Shown: positions 23,924-32,568 of the stretch, in pieces
Layout: every line of letters begins with the position of its first letter
How positions within the stretch are numbered: position 1 is the first letter of the stretch
Source: an uncultured Ruminococcus sp.
Lineage (GTDB): Bacteria; Bacillota; Clostridia; Oscillospirales; Ruminococcaceae
Direction of reading: 5' to 3'
DNA length: 32,629 nt
Assembly: GCA_949291125.1 (NCBI GenBank)
Contig: CASEUJ010000004.1
Coordinates: 1 to 32,629, forward strand
The notes under the pieces: model-generated
Told to the model about the DNA's origin: nothing
The model's database searches: none
What the model saw: only the letters and a program-made list of their open reading frames with translations
Translations under genes and position numbers: made by a program

Positions 23924-24066
23924 ACCTTATCAAGAGTGGTGGAGGAACAGGTCCTGTGAAACCCGGCAACCGGTCGGAATTGATACGGTGCCAATTCCTG
24001 CGGTATAACCGAAAGATGAGGGTTTGTACAAAAGGCGAAGGCATCCCTCTATGGGGTGCCTTTTTT
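23924..24066 (+). promoter_or_regulatory. SAM-I (S-box) riboswitch with terminator, upstream of metK
   Basis: The core sequence is classical: CTTATCAAGAG from 23926, GGTGGAGGAACAGG, CCTGTGAAACCCGGCAACC, GGTGCCAATTCCTGC and GAAAGATGAG (24011-24020) closing the P1 helix. The expression platform is a terminator: GGCATCCC (24040-24047) pairing with GGGGTGCC (24053-24060), then TTTTTT. Known behaviour of this class is that SAM binding favours termination, so metK is shut off when its product SAM is abundant. Confidence 0.96.
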
Positions 24067-24096
24067 GATGATTTCGGTAAGAAAGGAACGAATCAT

Positions 24097-25275
24097 ATGG
24101 CAAAAACATTATTTACATCGGAATCCGTCACTGAAGGGCATCCGGACAAAATTTGTGACCAGATCTCGGATGCGGTGCTTGATGCGATCTTAGCACAAGA
24201 CCCAAAAGCACGCGTGGCGTGTGAAACGGCGGTTTCAACCGGACTTGTGCTGTGTATGGGTGAGATTTCTACATCGGCAAAAGTCGATGTTCCGCAGATT
24301 GCACGTGATGTGATCGTGGAGATCGGCTATGATCGTGCGAAGTATGGATTTGATGGGTACACCTGTTCAGTGCTAACAGCGCTCAATCACCAGTCTCCGG
24401 ATATCGCAATGGGAGTCAACGATGCCCTCGAAACCAGAAATGGCGAAAAAACCGAGACTGGCGCTGGTGACCAGGGCATGATGTTCGGCTATGCCTGTGA
24501 TGAAACGAAAGAGCTGATGCCGCTTCCGATTTCGCTGGCGCATAAGCTGACACTCAAACTGTCAGATCTGCGTAAAAATGGCACACTGCGTTATCTACGT
24601 CCGGACGGCAAGGCACAGGTGACGGTGGAATATGAGGATGACAAGCCGGTGCGGATTGATACCGTTGTGATTTCTACCCAGCATGCACCTGAAGTGAATA
24701 TCGAAACAATACGCCGCGATATGCTCGCTTATGTGATCCCGGCAGTGTTGCCGAAGGAACTGCTTGATGAAAACACCAAATATTTGGTGAATCCCACCGG
24801 ACGCTTTGTGATCGGCGGACCGCAGGGCGATTGTGGCGTAACCGGACGCAAACTGATCGTCGATACATACGGCGGTTACGCAAGACATGGCGGTGGTGCA
24901 TTCAGCGGAAAGGATCCGACAAAAGTTGATCGTTCCGGTGCATACGCAGCGCGTTATATTGCCAAGAATATTGTGGCAGCTGGCCTCGCCAAACGCTGTG
25001 AAGTACAGCTTGCCTATGCGATCGGTGTGGCAAAGCCTGTTTCAGTACGTGTGGATACATTCGAGACCGGAACAGTGCCGGAAGATGTGCTGGCAAAAGT
25101 CGTGCCACAGGTGTTCTCGCTGACGCCGGATGGGATGATCGAAATGCTTGATTTGCGCAAACCTCAGTACCGCAAGCTTGCAGCATATGGACATATGGGT
25201 CGAGAAGATCTTGGCGTGGCTTGGGAAAAGTGCGATCGGATAGATGCGTTGAAAAAGGCAATCGCAAACGCCTGA
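24097..25275 (+). CDS. metK: S-adenosylmethionine synthetase (methionine adenosyltransferase)
   Basis: 392 residues from ATG 24097 (GAAAGGAA upstream). An earlier in-frame start would extend through the riboswitch. Makes SAM from methionine and ATP in the cytoplasm. Family motifs: [19 protein letters not shown] with His15 and Asp17, [16 protein letters not shown] at about 122-137, and [20 protein letters not shown] with the ATP-binding loop. The C-terminus ([16 protein letters not shown]) is complete. Regulated by the upstream SAM-I riboswitch. Confidence 0.98.
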   Translation: MAKTLFTSESVTEGHPDKICDQISDAVLDAILAQDPKARVACETAVSTGLVLCMGEISTSAKVDVPQIARDVIVEIGYDRAKYGFDGYTCSVLTALNHQSPDIAMGVNDALETRNGEKTETGAGDQGMMFGYACDETKELMPLPISLAHKLTLKLSDLRKNGTLRYLRPDGKAQVTVEYEDDKPVRIDTVVISTQHAPEVNIETIRRDMLAYVIPAVLPKELLDENTKYLVNPTGRFVIGGPQGDCGVTGRKLIVDTYGGYARHGGGAFSGKDPTKVDRSGAYAARYIAKNIVAAGLAKRCEVQLAYAIGVAKPVSVRVDTFETGTVPEDVLAKVVPQVFSLTPDGMIEMLDLRKPQYRKLAAYGHMGREDLGVAWEKCDRIDALKKAIANA

Positions 25276-25290
25276 CAATTGAAGAGAGCA

Positions 25291-26574
25291 TTATGACCGC
25301 AGCAATGAACGGATTGCTGCGGTTTGTTCTGCCATGGCGTCTTTTGCGGTATCGGGACAAAATGTAGCGTCATAGTCATAGATGGCGACACCGTCTACGG
25401 AATCCTGTTCCAGTAAAAACGCTACCTGTTGCTGTGGAATGTCGAGATTTTTGATCCATTCGTCGTTTCCTGTACCCGCCCAGATATCTTCTTCTCCGAT
25501 CTTGTAAGTGCAGATTCCGACGACAAGAGAAACAGCCTCACAGCTGGTTGCTTCTGCCCAGATGGACACGGTGTCGGAAAACGGCGCAGTTTCATTTTCA
25601 AAGCCATAATAGATCTGCGGGATTATCATATCGCAATAGCCCGGCTCGCTTGCCCAACGTTTTACGTCCGCGAACTGCTGATCATAGTTGCCCTGCATTG
25701 TGCCCTGTGGACTGATGCTGAACATGCAGCCGCTGTCGATGGATTTTGTGGTGTCATACATGAGTTTTACCATTTCATTGGTTTGGGATAGACGAAATGC
25801 AGCTAAGTCTGTTTCACCGCTTGCCTGGAAGGCAGCACTGTCAAAATCCGCATCTGTCGTGGGGTAGAAATAATCGTCAATGTGAATGCCATCTACATCA
25901 TACTGTGTGAGAATCTCGGCGATGCCATCTGCCGCAAGCTGGCGAACCTCTGGATAGGCTGGATTTAGCCACCAGTTTCCCCCGACTTGCACTAGATATG
26001 TACCATTTGTATCGGGGTTATCGTACCACTTTTTGATTTGATAGGAACGATTCATTTCATCAAGCGCCTTTGTCCCAGGGCCACGCAGTGGATTGACCCA
26101 TGCATGTGCTGAAAGTCCAAGTGCGTGTGCTTCTTCCAGCATGATCGCGAGCGGATCAAAATTCAAATCTGGGTCGGCATATGCTCCCATCGGGAATAAC
26201 TCAGAAGGATAATATGCGTCCTGATATGCGCGTACATGTAAGAAAACTGTATTGATGCCGAGTTCCGCGGCGTTTTGAAAACGTGTCTGCATTTCTGTGC
26301 GGAATTCGTTCTCGGATTTGCCGCGCAGTGTATCCGCATAGTCCATTGCAGAAAACCACATGGCATAGGTGGTGTCGTATTGGATGTGAGTAGAAGCATC
26401 GGTCAGGGCACTAACACTTGTTGCTATATGGAGTTGTTCGACGCTTTGTACTTGGTCAGCGATATTGTCACAAAACAGCGCGTCATCCGGTGTAGAGTGT
26501 TCGACTTCAGTCGTACAACCGAACAGAGATGGAAAAAACAGCAAGGCAAGAATAAGGCAGTGAATGTTTCGCAT
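25291..26574 (-). CDS. Lipoprotein of the glycosyl-hydrolase-like 10 (PF02638, YngK-like) family
   Basis: 427 residues from ATG 26574, with AAAGGA 11 nt upstream; a longer in-frame start lacks a site. The N-terminus is a lipoprotein signal with lipobox LFGC and Cys20, so it is anchored on the outer face of the membrane. The (beta/alpha)8-like domain covers about 68-390: YAMWFSAMDY, NAAELGINTVFLHVRAYQDA, GLSAHAWVNPLR, and VDGIHIDDYFYP at 228-238 with paired Asp233-Asp234. The family is thought to act on polysaccharide or peptidoglycan glycans (one characterised branch cleaves denuded glycan strands), but the substrate here is unknown. It is convergent with metK, with a 15-bp gap. Confidence 0.85.
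   Translation of the reverse strand: MRNIHCLILALLFFPSLFGCTTEVEHSTPDDALFCDNIADQVQSVEQLHIATSVSALTDASTHIQYDTTYAMWFSAMDYADTLRGKSENEFRTEMQTRFQNAAELGINTVFLHVRAYQDAYYPSELFPMGAYADPDLNFDPLAIMLEEAHALGLSAHAWVNPLRGPGTKALDEMNRSYQIKKWYDNPDTNGTYLVQVGGNWWLNPAYPEVRQLAADGIAEILTQYDVDGIHIDDYFYPTTDADFDSAAFQASGETDLAAFRLSQTNEMVKLMYDTTKSIDSGCMFSISPQGTMQGNYDQQFADVKRWASEPGYCDMIIPQIYYGFENETAPFSDTVSIWAEATSCEAVSLVVGICTYKIGEEDIWAGTGNDEWIKNLDIPQQQVAFLLEQDSVDGVAIYDYDATFCPDTAKDAMAEQTAAIRSLLRS
25296..25323 (+). terminator. metK terminator hairpin inside the end of the convergent lipoprotein gene
   Basis: ACCGCAGCAA (25296-25305), 8-nt loop, TTGCTGCGGT (25314-25323), then TTGTTCT. The perfect 10-bp stem lies 20 bases after the metK stop, fully within the last codons of the opposite-strand lipoprotein gene. 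The T tract is short, so efficiency is uncertain. Confidence 0.65.
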
Positions 26575-26610
26575 GATTTGGATCGTCCTTTCCGGAAGCG
26601 GATTGAAATT

Positions 26611-26631
26611 GCATATCATTCTATGATATGC
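26611..26631. promoter_or_regulatory. Perfect 9-bp inverted repeat upstream of the lipoprotein gene
   Basis: GCATATCAT (26611-26619), 3-nt gap, ATGATATGC (26623-26631). It lies 37 bp before the lipoprotein start in the divergent region with fhs. Could be an operator or an mRNA hairpin. No strong leftward promoter is visible nearby (best TTGCTT-17-GATAGT near 26670-26710). Confidence 0.45.
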
Positions 26632-26753
26632 AGCATCATACCGCTTTAGAACCGACTGGGATCATTTTTCTGCATGTGTAACTATCACTTGTGCATAAAA
26701 ACAAAGCAAAAGGATGTGGAAATACAGCGAATCACCGAAAAGAGAAAACCTCC

Positions 26754-26782
26754 TTGCAATCATGCAAGAAAAATGGTATAAT
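26754..26782 (+). promoter_or_regulatory. SigA promoter for fhs-tsaE-tsaB
   Basis: TTGCAA (26754-26759), a 17-bp spacer and TATAAT (26777-26782), extended -10 TGG. About 45 nt of leader before the fhs ATG. Confidence 0.85.
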
Positions 26783-26834
26783 AAAAGTATGTTTTTCCGT
26801 ATAAGCCTGATGGAAATAAAGGAGTGTATTGTAA

Positions 26835-28505
26835 ATGCTGACGGATATTGAAATTGCACAGAATGCCGAAATGAAACCGATCCAGGAGATCGCGGATGGT
26901 CTTTCAATCGATGCGACAGATGTGGAATATTATGGACATTATAAGGCGAAGCTTTCTGAGGCACTGTATCAGAAGCTCGAGGATGAGCCGGACGGTAAGC
27001 TGATTCTTGTGACGGCGATCAATCCTACACCCGCGGGGGAAGGAAAAACGACCGTGAGCGTTGGTTTGGCAGATGCACTGCGTCAGATCGGCAAAAAATC
27101 CGTGCTAGCACTGCGCGAACCGTCACTCGGTCCGGTCTTTGGCATTAAGGGTGGTGCAGCTGGTGGCGGCTATGCGCAGGTTGTGCCGATGGAAGACATC
27201 AATCTCCACTTTACTGGCGATATGCATGCGATTACGGCGGCAAACAACCTGCTTTGCGCAATGCTCGACAACCACATGCAGCAAGGAAATGTGTTGCGTA
27301 TCGACCAGCGCCGCGTGATGATCAAGCGTGTATTGGATATGAATGATCGTGCACTGCGCAATATTGTCATCGGTCTGGGAGGCAAGGTGGATGGTATCCC
27401 ACGCAGTGACGGATTCCAGATCACAGTGGCATCGGAAGTGATGGCGATTCTCTGCCTAGCGTCTGATCTTGAAGACTTGAAAGAACGTCTTGGCAAGATC
27501 CTTGTGGCGTACGACCTTGACGGCAATCCGATCTATGCAAAGGATCTCCAGGCGCAGGGCGCTATGACTGCGCTGCTCAAAGATGCGATCAAGCCGAATC
27601 TGGTACAGACCCTGGAGCATACGCCGGCACTTATCCATGGTGGGCCGTTTGCGAATATTGCGCATGGCTGTAATTCTCTGCGTGCCACAAAGTTGGCACT
27701 GAAGCTGGGGGATTATTGTGTTACAGAAGCTGGCTTTGGTTCGGATCTTGGTGCGGAAAAGTTCTTTGATATTAAGTGCCGCTGCGGCGGGCTGCACCCG
27801 GACTGCGTGGTACTTGTGGCAACGGTGCGTGCTTTGAAATACAACGGCGGTGTGCCGAAGACAGAATTGACAACAGAAAATCTCGATGCGCTGAAACAGG
27901 GTATTGTCAATCTTCAGGTGCATATTGAAAATATGCAGAAGTATGGCGTACCGGTTGTTGTAGCGATCAATCGGTTTGCAAGTGATACAAAGGCAGAACT
28001 GGATTTTGTCCAGAAATTCTGTGAAAATCTTGGCGCAGAATTTGCGTTGACCGAAGTCTTTGCAAAAGGTGGTGCCGGTGGCAAGTTACTCGCAGAAAAA
28101 GTCTGCAAGACCATTGAAACAAAGCCGTCGAAGTTCCACATGATGTATGATACCAACTGGTTTGTAAAGGAAAAGATCGAAAAGATCGCGAAGGAGATCT
28201 ACCGTGCAGACGGCGTGACATATACTGTTCAGGCGGAAAAGGCGCTGGCACAGATCGAAGCGCTCGGCTGTGATAAGCTTCCGATCTGCGTAGCAAAGAC
28301 ACAGTATTCGCTGTCTGATGATGCCGCTAAGCTTGGCAAACCAGAGCATTTCACGATCACGGTGCGCGATGTGACGCTTTCCAATGGCGCGGGCTTTATC
28401 GTTGTCCTCACCGGTAATATCATGACGATGCCGGGGCTTCCGAAAGCACCAGCGGCACAGAAGATCGATTGCGACAAGAATGGTGAGATTACTGGCTTGT
28501 TCTGA
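26835..28505 (+). CDS. fhs: Formate--tetrahydrofolate ligase
   Basis: 556 residues, the normal length. ATP-dependent activation of formate to 10-formyl-THF in one-carbon metabolism. Signatures: phosphate loop TPAGEGKTT at 65-73, [20 protein letters not shown], and [10 protein letters not shown] with [23 protein letters not shown] precedes the ATG. In a fermentative non-acetogen it would mainly supply purine, formyl-Met and serine pathways. The possible formate channel at 14471 is a separate unit. tsaE starts 37 bases later in the same operon. Confidence 0.98.
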   Translation: MLTDIEIAQNAEMKPIQEIADGLSIDATDVEYYGHYKAKLSEALYQKLEDEPDGKLILVTAINPTPAGEGKTTVSVGLADALRQIGKKSVLALREPSLGPVFGIKGGAAGGGYAQVVPMEDINLHFTGDMHAITAANNLLCAMLDNHMQQGNVLRIDQRRVMIKRVLDMNDRALRNIVIGLGGKVDGIPRSDGFQITVASEVMAILCLASDLEDLKERLGKILVAYDLDGNPIYAKDLQAQGAMTALLKDAIKPNLVQTLEHTPALIHGGPFANIAHGCNSLRATKLALKLGDYCVTEAGFGSDLGAEKFFDIKCRCGGLHPDCVVLVATVRALKYNGGVPKTELTTENLDALKQGIVNLQVHIENMQKYGVPVVVAINRFASDTKAELDFVQKFCENLGAEFALTEVFAKGGAGGKLLAEKVCKTIETKPSKFHMMYDTNWFVKEKIEKIAKEIYRADGVTYTVQAEKALAQIEALGCDKLPICVAKTQYSLSDDAAKLGKPEHFTITVRDVTLSNGAGFIVVLTGNIMTMPGLPKAPAAQKIDCDKNGEITGLF

Positions 28506-28542
28506 TCGGTTTTGTGCGGCAATAAAAGGAGATGAACGCGAT

Positions 28543-28992
28543 ATGGTGAAACAGAAAATCTTCACTTCTTCTCCTGAAGAGACGATCGCACTCGCAGAGA
28601 AGATTGGGAAGCGACTGCATCCCGGTGATCTGATCGCCTATTTTGGCGGACTCGGTGTCGGAAAGACGACTTTTACTCGCGGTCTTGCCAAAGGGCTTGG
28701 ACTGCCGGATGTGGTGTCGTCACCGACTTTTGCGATCGTGCAGGAATATCACGGAGATGGACTGTCGCTGTATCATTTTGATATGTATCGTGTGGATGGG
28801 GCAATGGATCTGGAATCGACTGGATTTTATGATTATCCTTTGGAGGAGAGTGTGTTTGCCATTGAGTGGGCGGAGAATATTGTGTCACAACTGCCGCCGG
28901 AGATGATCCGCATCACATTCGAACGATGCTCCGATACCGTACGAGAAATCACTATAGAAGGAGATGAACGCTTTGCGGATCTTGGGAATTGA
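28543..28992 (+). CDS. tsaE: tRNA t6A biosynthesis ATPase TsaE
   Basis: 149 residues from ATG 28543 with AAAGGAGA upstream. P-loop GGLGVGKTT at 35-43, SSPTFAIVQEY (59-69), LYHFDMYR (76-83) and the IEWAEN block (107-112) are diagnostic. TsaE works with TsaB and TsaD to put threonylcarbamoyl on A37 of ANN-decoding tRNAs. It overlaps tsaB by 20 bases if the TTG start is used. tsaD is not in the window. Confidence 0.96.
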   Translation: MVKQKIFTSSPEETIALAEKIGKRLHPGDLIAYFGGLGVGKTTFTRGLAKGLGLPDVVSSPTFAIVQEYHGDGLSLYHFDMYRVDGAMDLESTGFYDYPLEESVFAIEWAENIVSQLPPEMIRITFERCSDTVREITIEGDERFADLGN

Positions 28993-29653
28993 TACTTCCG
29001 GCAAAGTTGCGGCGGCAGCGCTCTATGATAGTGTATTGTCATGTGTGCTGGCACAACAGGTACTCTATACCAAACGGACGCATTCTCAAGTGATCATGCC
29101 GCTTGTGGAGCGAATACTGTCGGACACGGGAATGACATGGCAGGATATCGATGGCATTGCGGTGGCAAATGGTCCTGGCTCGTATACAGGGTTGCGGATC
29201 GGCGTTGCGGCAGTAAAAGCGATGACGTTTGCACTCGATATTCCGTGCATTGGCATTTCGACGTTAGAAGGGCTGGCATGGCAGAGCCTGACGTGGCAGG
29301 GATATCTTTGTCCGGTGATGGCGGCAAGACAGACACTGTTGTATACTGGACTATATAAAAGTGATGGCAAGACGATTACATGTGTCTGGGATGATCAGAT
29401 TTGCGAGATTTCTGCGCTGCTAGAACGTCTGGCGACACTCGATCAGCCGGTAGTACTGACCGGAGATGCAGCAGGACTTGTGGAGTCAGATGCATTTTGT
29501 ACTGCATCCCCGGCGGTGCGTTTGCAAAATGGCATAGGGTTGTGCCTGGCGGCAGCGTCCAGGGAATGCTGGTCGCGTCCGGAGTCGCTGATGCCAGAGT
29601 ATTTACAGTTGGTAAAGGCCGAAAAAGATCTGCGTGATCGGAAGAAAGCATAA
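28973..29653 (+). CDS. tsaB: tRNA t6A biosynthesis protein TsaB
   Basis: 226 residues with start at TTG 28973. AAGGAG ends directly against an in-frame ATG at 28964, too close to use, but is 8-9 nt from the TTG, which also gives the standard N-terminus MRILGIDTSG. ASKHA-type fold: ILGIDTSGKVAAAALYD, THSQVIMPLVERIL, and IAVANGPGSYTGLRIGVAAV. TsaB is the non-catalytic partner that dimerises with TsaD. rimI, which often follows, is absent. Confidence 0.94.
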   Translation: MRILGIDTSGKVAAAALYDSVLSCVLAQQVLYTKRTHSQVIMPLVERILSDTGMTWQDIDGIAVANGPGSYTGLRIGVAAVKAMTFALDIPCIGISTLEGLAWQSLTWQGYLCPVMAARQTLLYTGLYKSDGKTITCVWDDQICEISALLERLATLDQPVVLTGDAAGLVESDAFCTASPAVRLQNGIGLCLAAASRECWSRPESLMPEYLQLVKAEKDLRDRKKA

Positions 29654-29688
29654 TTGCACGGATTTTCTGTTGAATTCAGATAAAATGC

Positions 29689-29717
29689 TTGCAAAGATTG
29701 TGGAGTTATGATATAAT
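29689..29717 (+). promoter_or_regulatory. SigA promoter for rpiB-upp-rmuC
   Basis: TTGCAA (29689-29694), a 17-bp spacer and TATAAT (29712-29717), extended -10 TGA. No terminator separates it from tsaB, so some read-through is possible. Confidence 0.85.
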
Positions 29718-29774
29718 AAAGACATACATAATGACGATTGTATCAAAGAACGTTGGACGAAGGAGTCAGAGGAT

Positions 29775-30212
29775 ATGAGAATTTGGATCGGTTGCGACCA
29801 TGCTGGCTATGAACGAAAGATGGAAGTCATCGCACTTTTGAAAAAACGCGGACTGGAAGTAGAGGATTGTGGCTGTCAGGGAGAGCGCACAGATTATCCG
29901 ATGATTGCAAAAACAGTTGCCGATGCAGTTGTAGCAAATCCCGGTGATCGTGGTATTTTAATCTGCGGTACAGGGATCGGCATGTCGATCGCGGCGAATA
30001 AAATTTGCGGTGTACGTGCGGCTTTGTGTGCAGATGCATTTTCAACTAGATACACGCGCCTGCATAACGATGCGAATATTATGTGTATGGGTGCAAGAAC
30101 GCTTGGGAGCGGTGTGGCGCTGGAATTGGTCGAAATCTTTCTCGATACGCCGTTTGAGGGCGGTCGCCATGAAACGCGTGTGAATATGATCACACAGATG
30201 GAACAAGAATAA
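29775..30212 (+). CDS. rpiB: Ribose-5-phosphate isomerase B
   Basis: 145 residues. Interconverts ribose 5-phosphate and ribulose 5-phosphate. RpiB/LacAB family motifs: IGCDHAGYE (5-13) with His9, TDYP (39-42), [14 protein letters not shown] (63-76) with the catalytic Cys64, and [11 protein letters not shown] (96-106). LacA/LacB or related sugar isomerases share the fold, but the neighbours (upp) favour a pentose-phosphate/nucleotide role. First gene after its own promoter; upp follows by 16 bases. GAAGGAG precedes the ATG. Confidence 0.94.
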   Translation: MRIWIGCDHAGYERKMEVIALLKKRGLEVEDCGCQGERTDYPMIAKTVADAVVANPGDRGILICGTGIGMSIAANKICGVRAALCADAFSTRYTRLHNDANIMCMGARTLGSGVALELVEIFLDTPFEGGRHETRVNMITQMEQE

Positions 30213-30228
30213 ACAGGAGGATAGGATA

Positions 30229-30858
30229 ATGGCTGGGATTCATGTAGTAGATCATCCATTGGTACAACATAAAATCTCGCTGATGCGAGATAAAACCACG
30301 GGTGTAAAGGAGTTTCGCGAGCTGACCGCAGAAACGGCAATGCTCATTTGTTATGAAGCGACACGCGATCTGCCACTGAAAGAAGTGACGATCGAAACAC
30401 ATCAGGGGATTGCGCGCACAAGTCTGATCTCCGGCAGAAAGCTTGCATTTGTGCCGATCCTGCGCGCTGGGCTCGGGCTGATCGATGGTGTGACAAAGCT
30501 CATTCCGGCGGCAAAGATCGGGCATATTGGTATCTTCTGCGAGCCGGGAACACATGATGCAGTGAAATATTACTCTAAAATGCCGGATGATATTGCAGAG
30601 CGTGAAGTGATCGTCGTAGATGCAATGCTGGCGACAGGTACATCGGCAATTGCCGCATTGCAGGATCTGAAGGATATGGGCGTGAAGAGCATCAAGTTTC
30701 TGTGTCTGCTTGCTTGTCCGGAGGGATGCGATGCACTGTTGGCGGCGCATCCAGATGTTGACATTTATTGCGGTGGTGTAGATGAAACATTGAATGAACA
30801 AGGGTATATCGTGCCGGGTCTGGGCGATGCTGGTGACCGCATGTTCGGGACAAAGTAA
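30229..30858 (+). CDS. upp: Uracil phosphoribosyltransferase
   Basis: 209 residues, typical. Salvages uracil with PRPP to UMP. Diagnostic blocks: [15 protein letters not shown] near the N-terminus, [14 protein letters not shown] (74-87), the PRPP loop [12 protein letters not shown] (129-140) and C-terminal [18 protein letters not shown], which binds uracil. AGGAGG precedes the ATG. Pairing with rpiB is common in Firmicutes and links ribose-5-phosphate supply to PRPP use. Confidence 0.98.
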   Translation: MAGIHVVDHPLVQHKISLMRDKTTGVKEFRELTAETAMLICYEATRDLPLKEVTIETHQGIARTSLISGRKLAFVPILRAGLGLIDGVTKLIPAAKIGHIGIFCEPGTHDAVKYYSKMPDDIAEREVIVVDAMLATGTSAIAALQDLKDMGVKSIKFLCLLACPEGCDALLAAHPDVDIYCGGVDETLNEQGYIVPGLGDAGDRMFGTK

Positions 30859-30876
30859 AATTGGAGATACGACGAG

Positions 30877-32376
30877 ATGGATATTGTCATTGTGATTCTT
30901 GAAATCCTCATTCTCGTTTTGTTGGGCGTGCTTTTTCTGCGGAAAAATGGACGCCCTTCTTCGGATCATGCAGAGATCGCAGAGCTGCAAAAACAAATCG
31001 AGCTGATGGGACATCGGATGGAACAGCAGAGCAATCTTTTGCTCGATCAAGCGGCAAGGCAGGAGAATACGACTGTCAATCAAATCGCTGCATTGGGCAA
31101 TGGTCTGCGCGATGTGCAGCAAAAGCAGCAGGTGCAGCAAGATGGATCACTACGGCGCATGGAAGTGCAGCTTCAGACGATGCGGCATGAAAATCAGGAA
31201 AGTCTCGATAAAATTAACCGTTTTATCACAGAAAAAATGCAGGCACTGTTGGATGAAAAGCTCAACCTAGCATTTGAAACTGTTGTCAAGAATATGTCTG
31301 AACTCGGACGCAGTTTGAATGAAGGACAGGAAAAACAACAGATAGCAACCACACAGAGTCTATTGAAACTGGAACAGGGCTTTGATAAGATCCGTACAGA
31401 GCTGCTTGCAACGCTTGATGACATGCGAAGATCCAATGCGGAAAGTCTTGAAAAGCTGCGTCGGGATAATCAGGAGAGTCTGGACAAAATTAACGGTACA
31501 GTGAATGAAAAATTGCAAAAGACGCTTGACGATCGAATCACCAAATCTTTTGAACTTGTCAATAAACGTTTGGCAGAGGTCTATGAAGGACTCGGTGAAA
31601 TGAAGAATGTGGCATCAGGCGTATCAGACCTCAAACAAGTATTATCCAATGTCAAAACGCGTGGCGTTTTAGGCGAAATTCAGCTCGGCGCAATCTTACA
31701 GGAGATTCTTGCACCGGAACAATATGGAGAGCAGGTTGCAGTTGTGCCGGGGTCATCGCTGCATGTGGATTTTGCCGTCAAGCTGCCTGGTGCAGAGGAG
31801 GGGGCGTCGATCTGGCTGCCGATTGATTCGAAATTTCCGGGGGATACCTATGCTAATCTTTTGGATGCCTATGAAACGGGTGATGCGAATATCCTAAAAG
31901 AAAAGCGCATGATCCTGGAAACGGAAATCAAACGCAGTGCCAAGAGCATTCATGATAAGTATATTGTACCGCCGTATACGACTGACTTTGCAATGCTATT
32001 TCTGCCTTTTGAAGGGCTCTATGCAGAGGTTATCAATATGGGATTGGTAGAGGTGTTGCAGCGGATGTATCATGTGAATGTTGCAGGACCTTCCACGATG
32101 GCGGCAATGCTCAATAGTTTGCAAATGGGATTCCGGACGCTTGCCATTCAAAAGAAAAGCGGAGAAGTTTGGAAAATCTTGGAGGCAGCTAAGAAGGAAT
32201 TTGGGACATTTGAAGCCGTCTTGAATAAGACGCGGGATCGCCTACGACAGGCTGATGAAGAACTCGACCGGCTGATTGGAACGCGTACGCGTGCCATCAA
32301 TCGCAAGTTGCAACACGTGGCGGCACTTGAAACAGAAACAGAAGCAAATGCACTTCTGGAATTGGAAAATGGTTGA
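30877..32376 (+). CDS. rmuC: DNA recombination protein RmuC homologue
   Basis: 499 residues. Residues 3-21 are one membrane segment, 30-250 a long coiled coil, and about 255-440 the RmuC domain (GVLGEIQLGAILQEIL, VDFAVKLPG, LPIDSKFPGDTY, KYIVPPYTTDFAMLFLPFEG). E. coli RmuC limits inversions at short inverted repeats, and the domain resembles nucleases of the PD-(D/E)xK type. The Asp and Lys of PIDSKFP would fit that (inference). A 44-residue unit is duplicated in the coil (104-147 and 196-239, both starting xNQESLDKIN). It starts 18 bases after upp. Confidence 0.93.
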   Translation: MDIVIVILEILILVLLGVLFLRKNGRPSSDHAEIAELQKQIELMGHRMEQQSNLLLDQAARQENTTVNQIAALGNGLRDVQQKQQVQQDGSLRRMEVQLQTMRHENQESLDKINRFITEKMQALLDEKLNLAFETVVKNMSELGRSLNEGQEKQQIATTQSLLKLEQGFDKIRTELLATLDDMRRSNAESLEKLRRDNQESLDKINGTVNEKLQKTLDDRITKSFELVNKRLAEVYEGLGEMKNVASGVSDLKQVLSNVKTRGVLGEIQLGAILQEILAPEQYGEQVAVVPGSSLHVDFAVKLPGAEEGASIWLPIDSKFPGDTYANLLDAYETGDANILKEKRMILETEIKRSAKSIHDKYIVPPYTTDFAMLFLPFEGLYAEVINMGLVEVLQRMYHVNVAGPSTMAAMLNSLQMGFRTLAIQKKSGEVWKILEAAKKEFGTFEAVLNKTRDRLRQADEELDRLIGTRTRAINRKLQHVAALETETEANALLELENG

Positions 32377-32474
32377 GTCTGAAATGAAAGGACATAAGCT
32401 GTACTTGCCTGCAAGAGCAGGGATGAAATAAAAAAAGATTGAAATAAAAGGAACAGACAATCTGCGATTCCGGT

Positions 32475-32509
32475 ATTCTGGGTCTATCTCAAAGAGTCTA
32501 TCCCAGAAT
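32475..32509 (+). repeat. Inverted repeat ATTCTGGG...CCCAGAAT after rmuC
   Basis: ATTCTGGG (32475-32482) and CCCAGAAT (32502-32509) frame CTC-AAA-GAG, with TCTAT repeated directly on both sides. The right half is part of the likely insertion-sequence end. It may work as a terminator, although only TTTG follows. Confidence 0.5.
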
Positions 32510-32515
32510 TTGTGT

Positions 32516-32563
32516 AAACCTCTGAAGTAGTGTAAAATAGAAGAGACACTACTTCGGAGGTTT
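32516..32563 (+). promoter_or_regulatory. 18-bp hairpin hiding the transposase ribosome binding site
   Basis: AAACCTCTGAAGTAGTGT (32516-32533) pairs with ACACTACTTCGGAGGTTT (32546-32563), with one G-U and a 12-nt loop. The right arm contains GGAGG (32556-32560), the ribosome binding site for ATG 32569. Transcripts entering from rmuC should fold and block translation. A -10-like TAAAAT (32533-32538) at the edge of the loop could give shorter transcripts that lack the left arm. Confidence 0.7.
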
Positions 32564-32568
32564 TAATT

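Noticed and set aside
23884-24096. N-terminal extension of metK to the first in-frame start
   Set aside because: It would translate the SAM-I riboswitch and its terminator. MetK proteins begin at [14 protein letters not shown].
30190-31140. 316-codon minus-strand frame opposite upp and rmuC
   Set aside because: It is antisense to two well supported genes and gives no domain, only Cys/His-rich shadow sequence.
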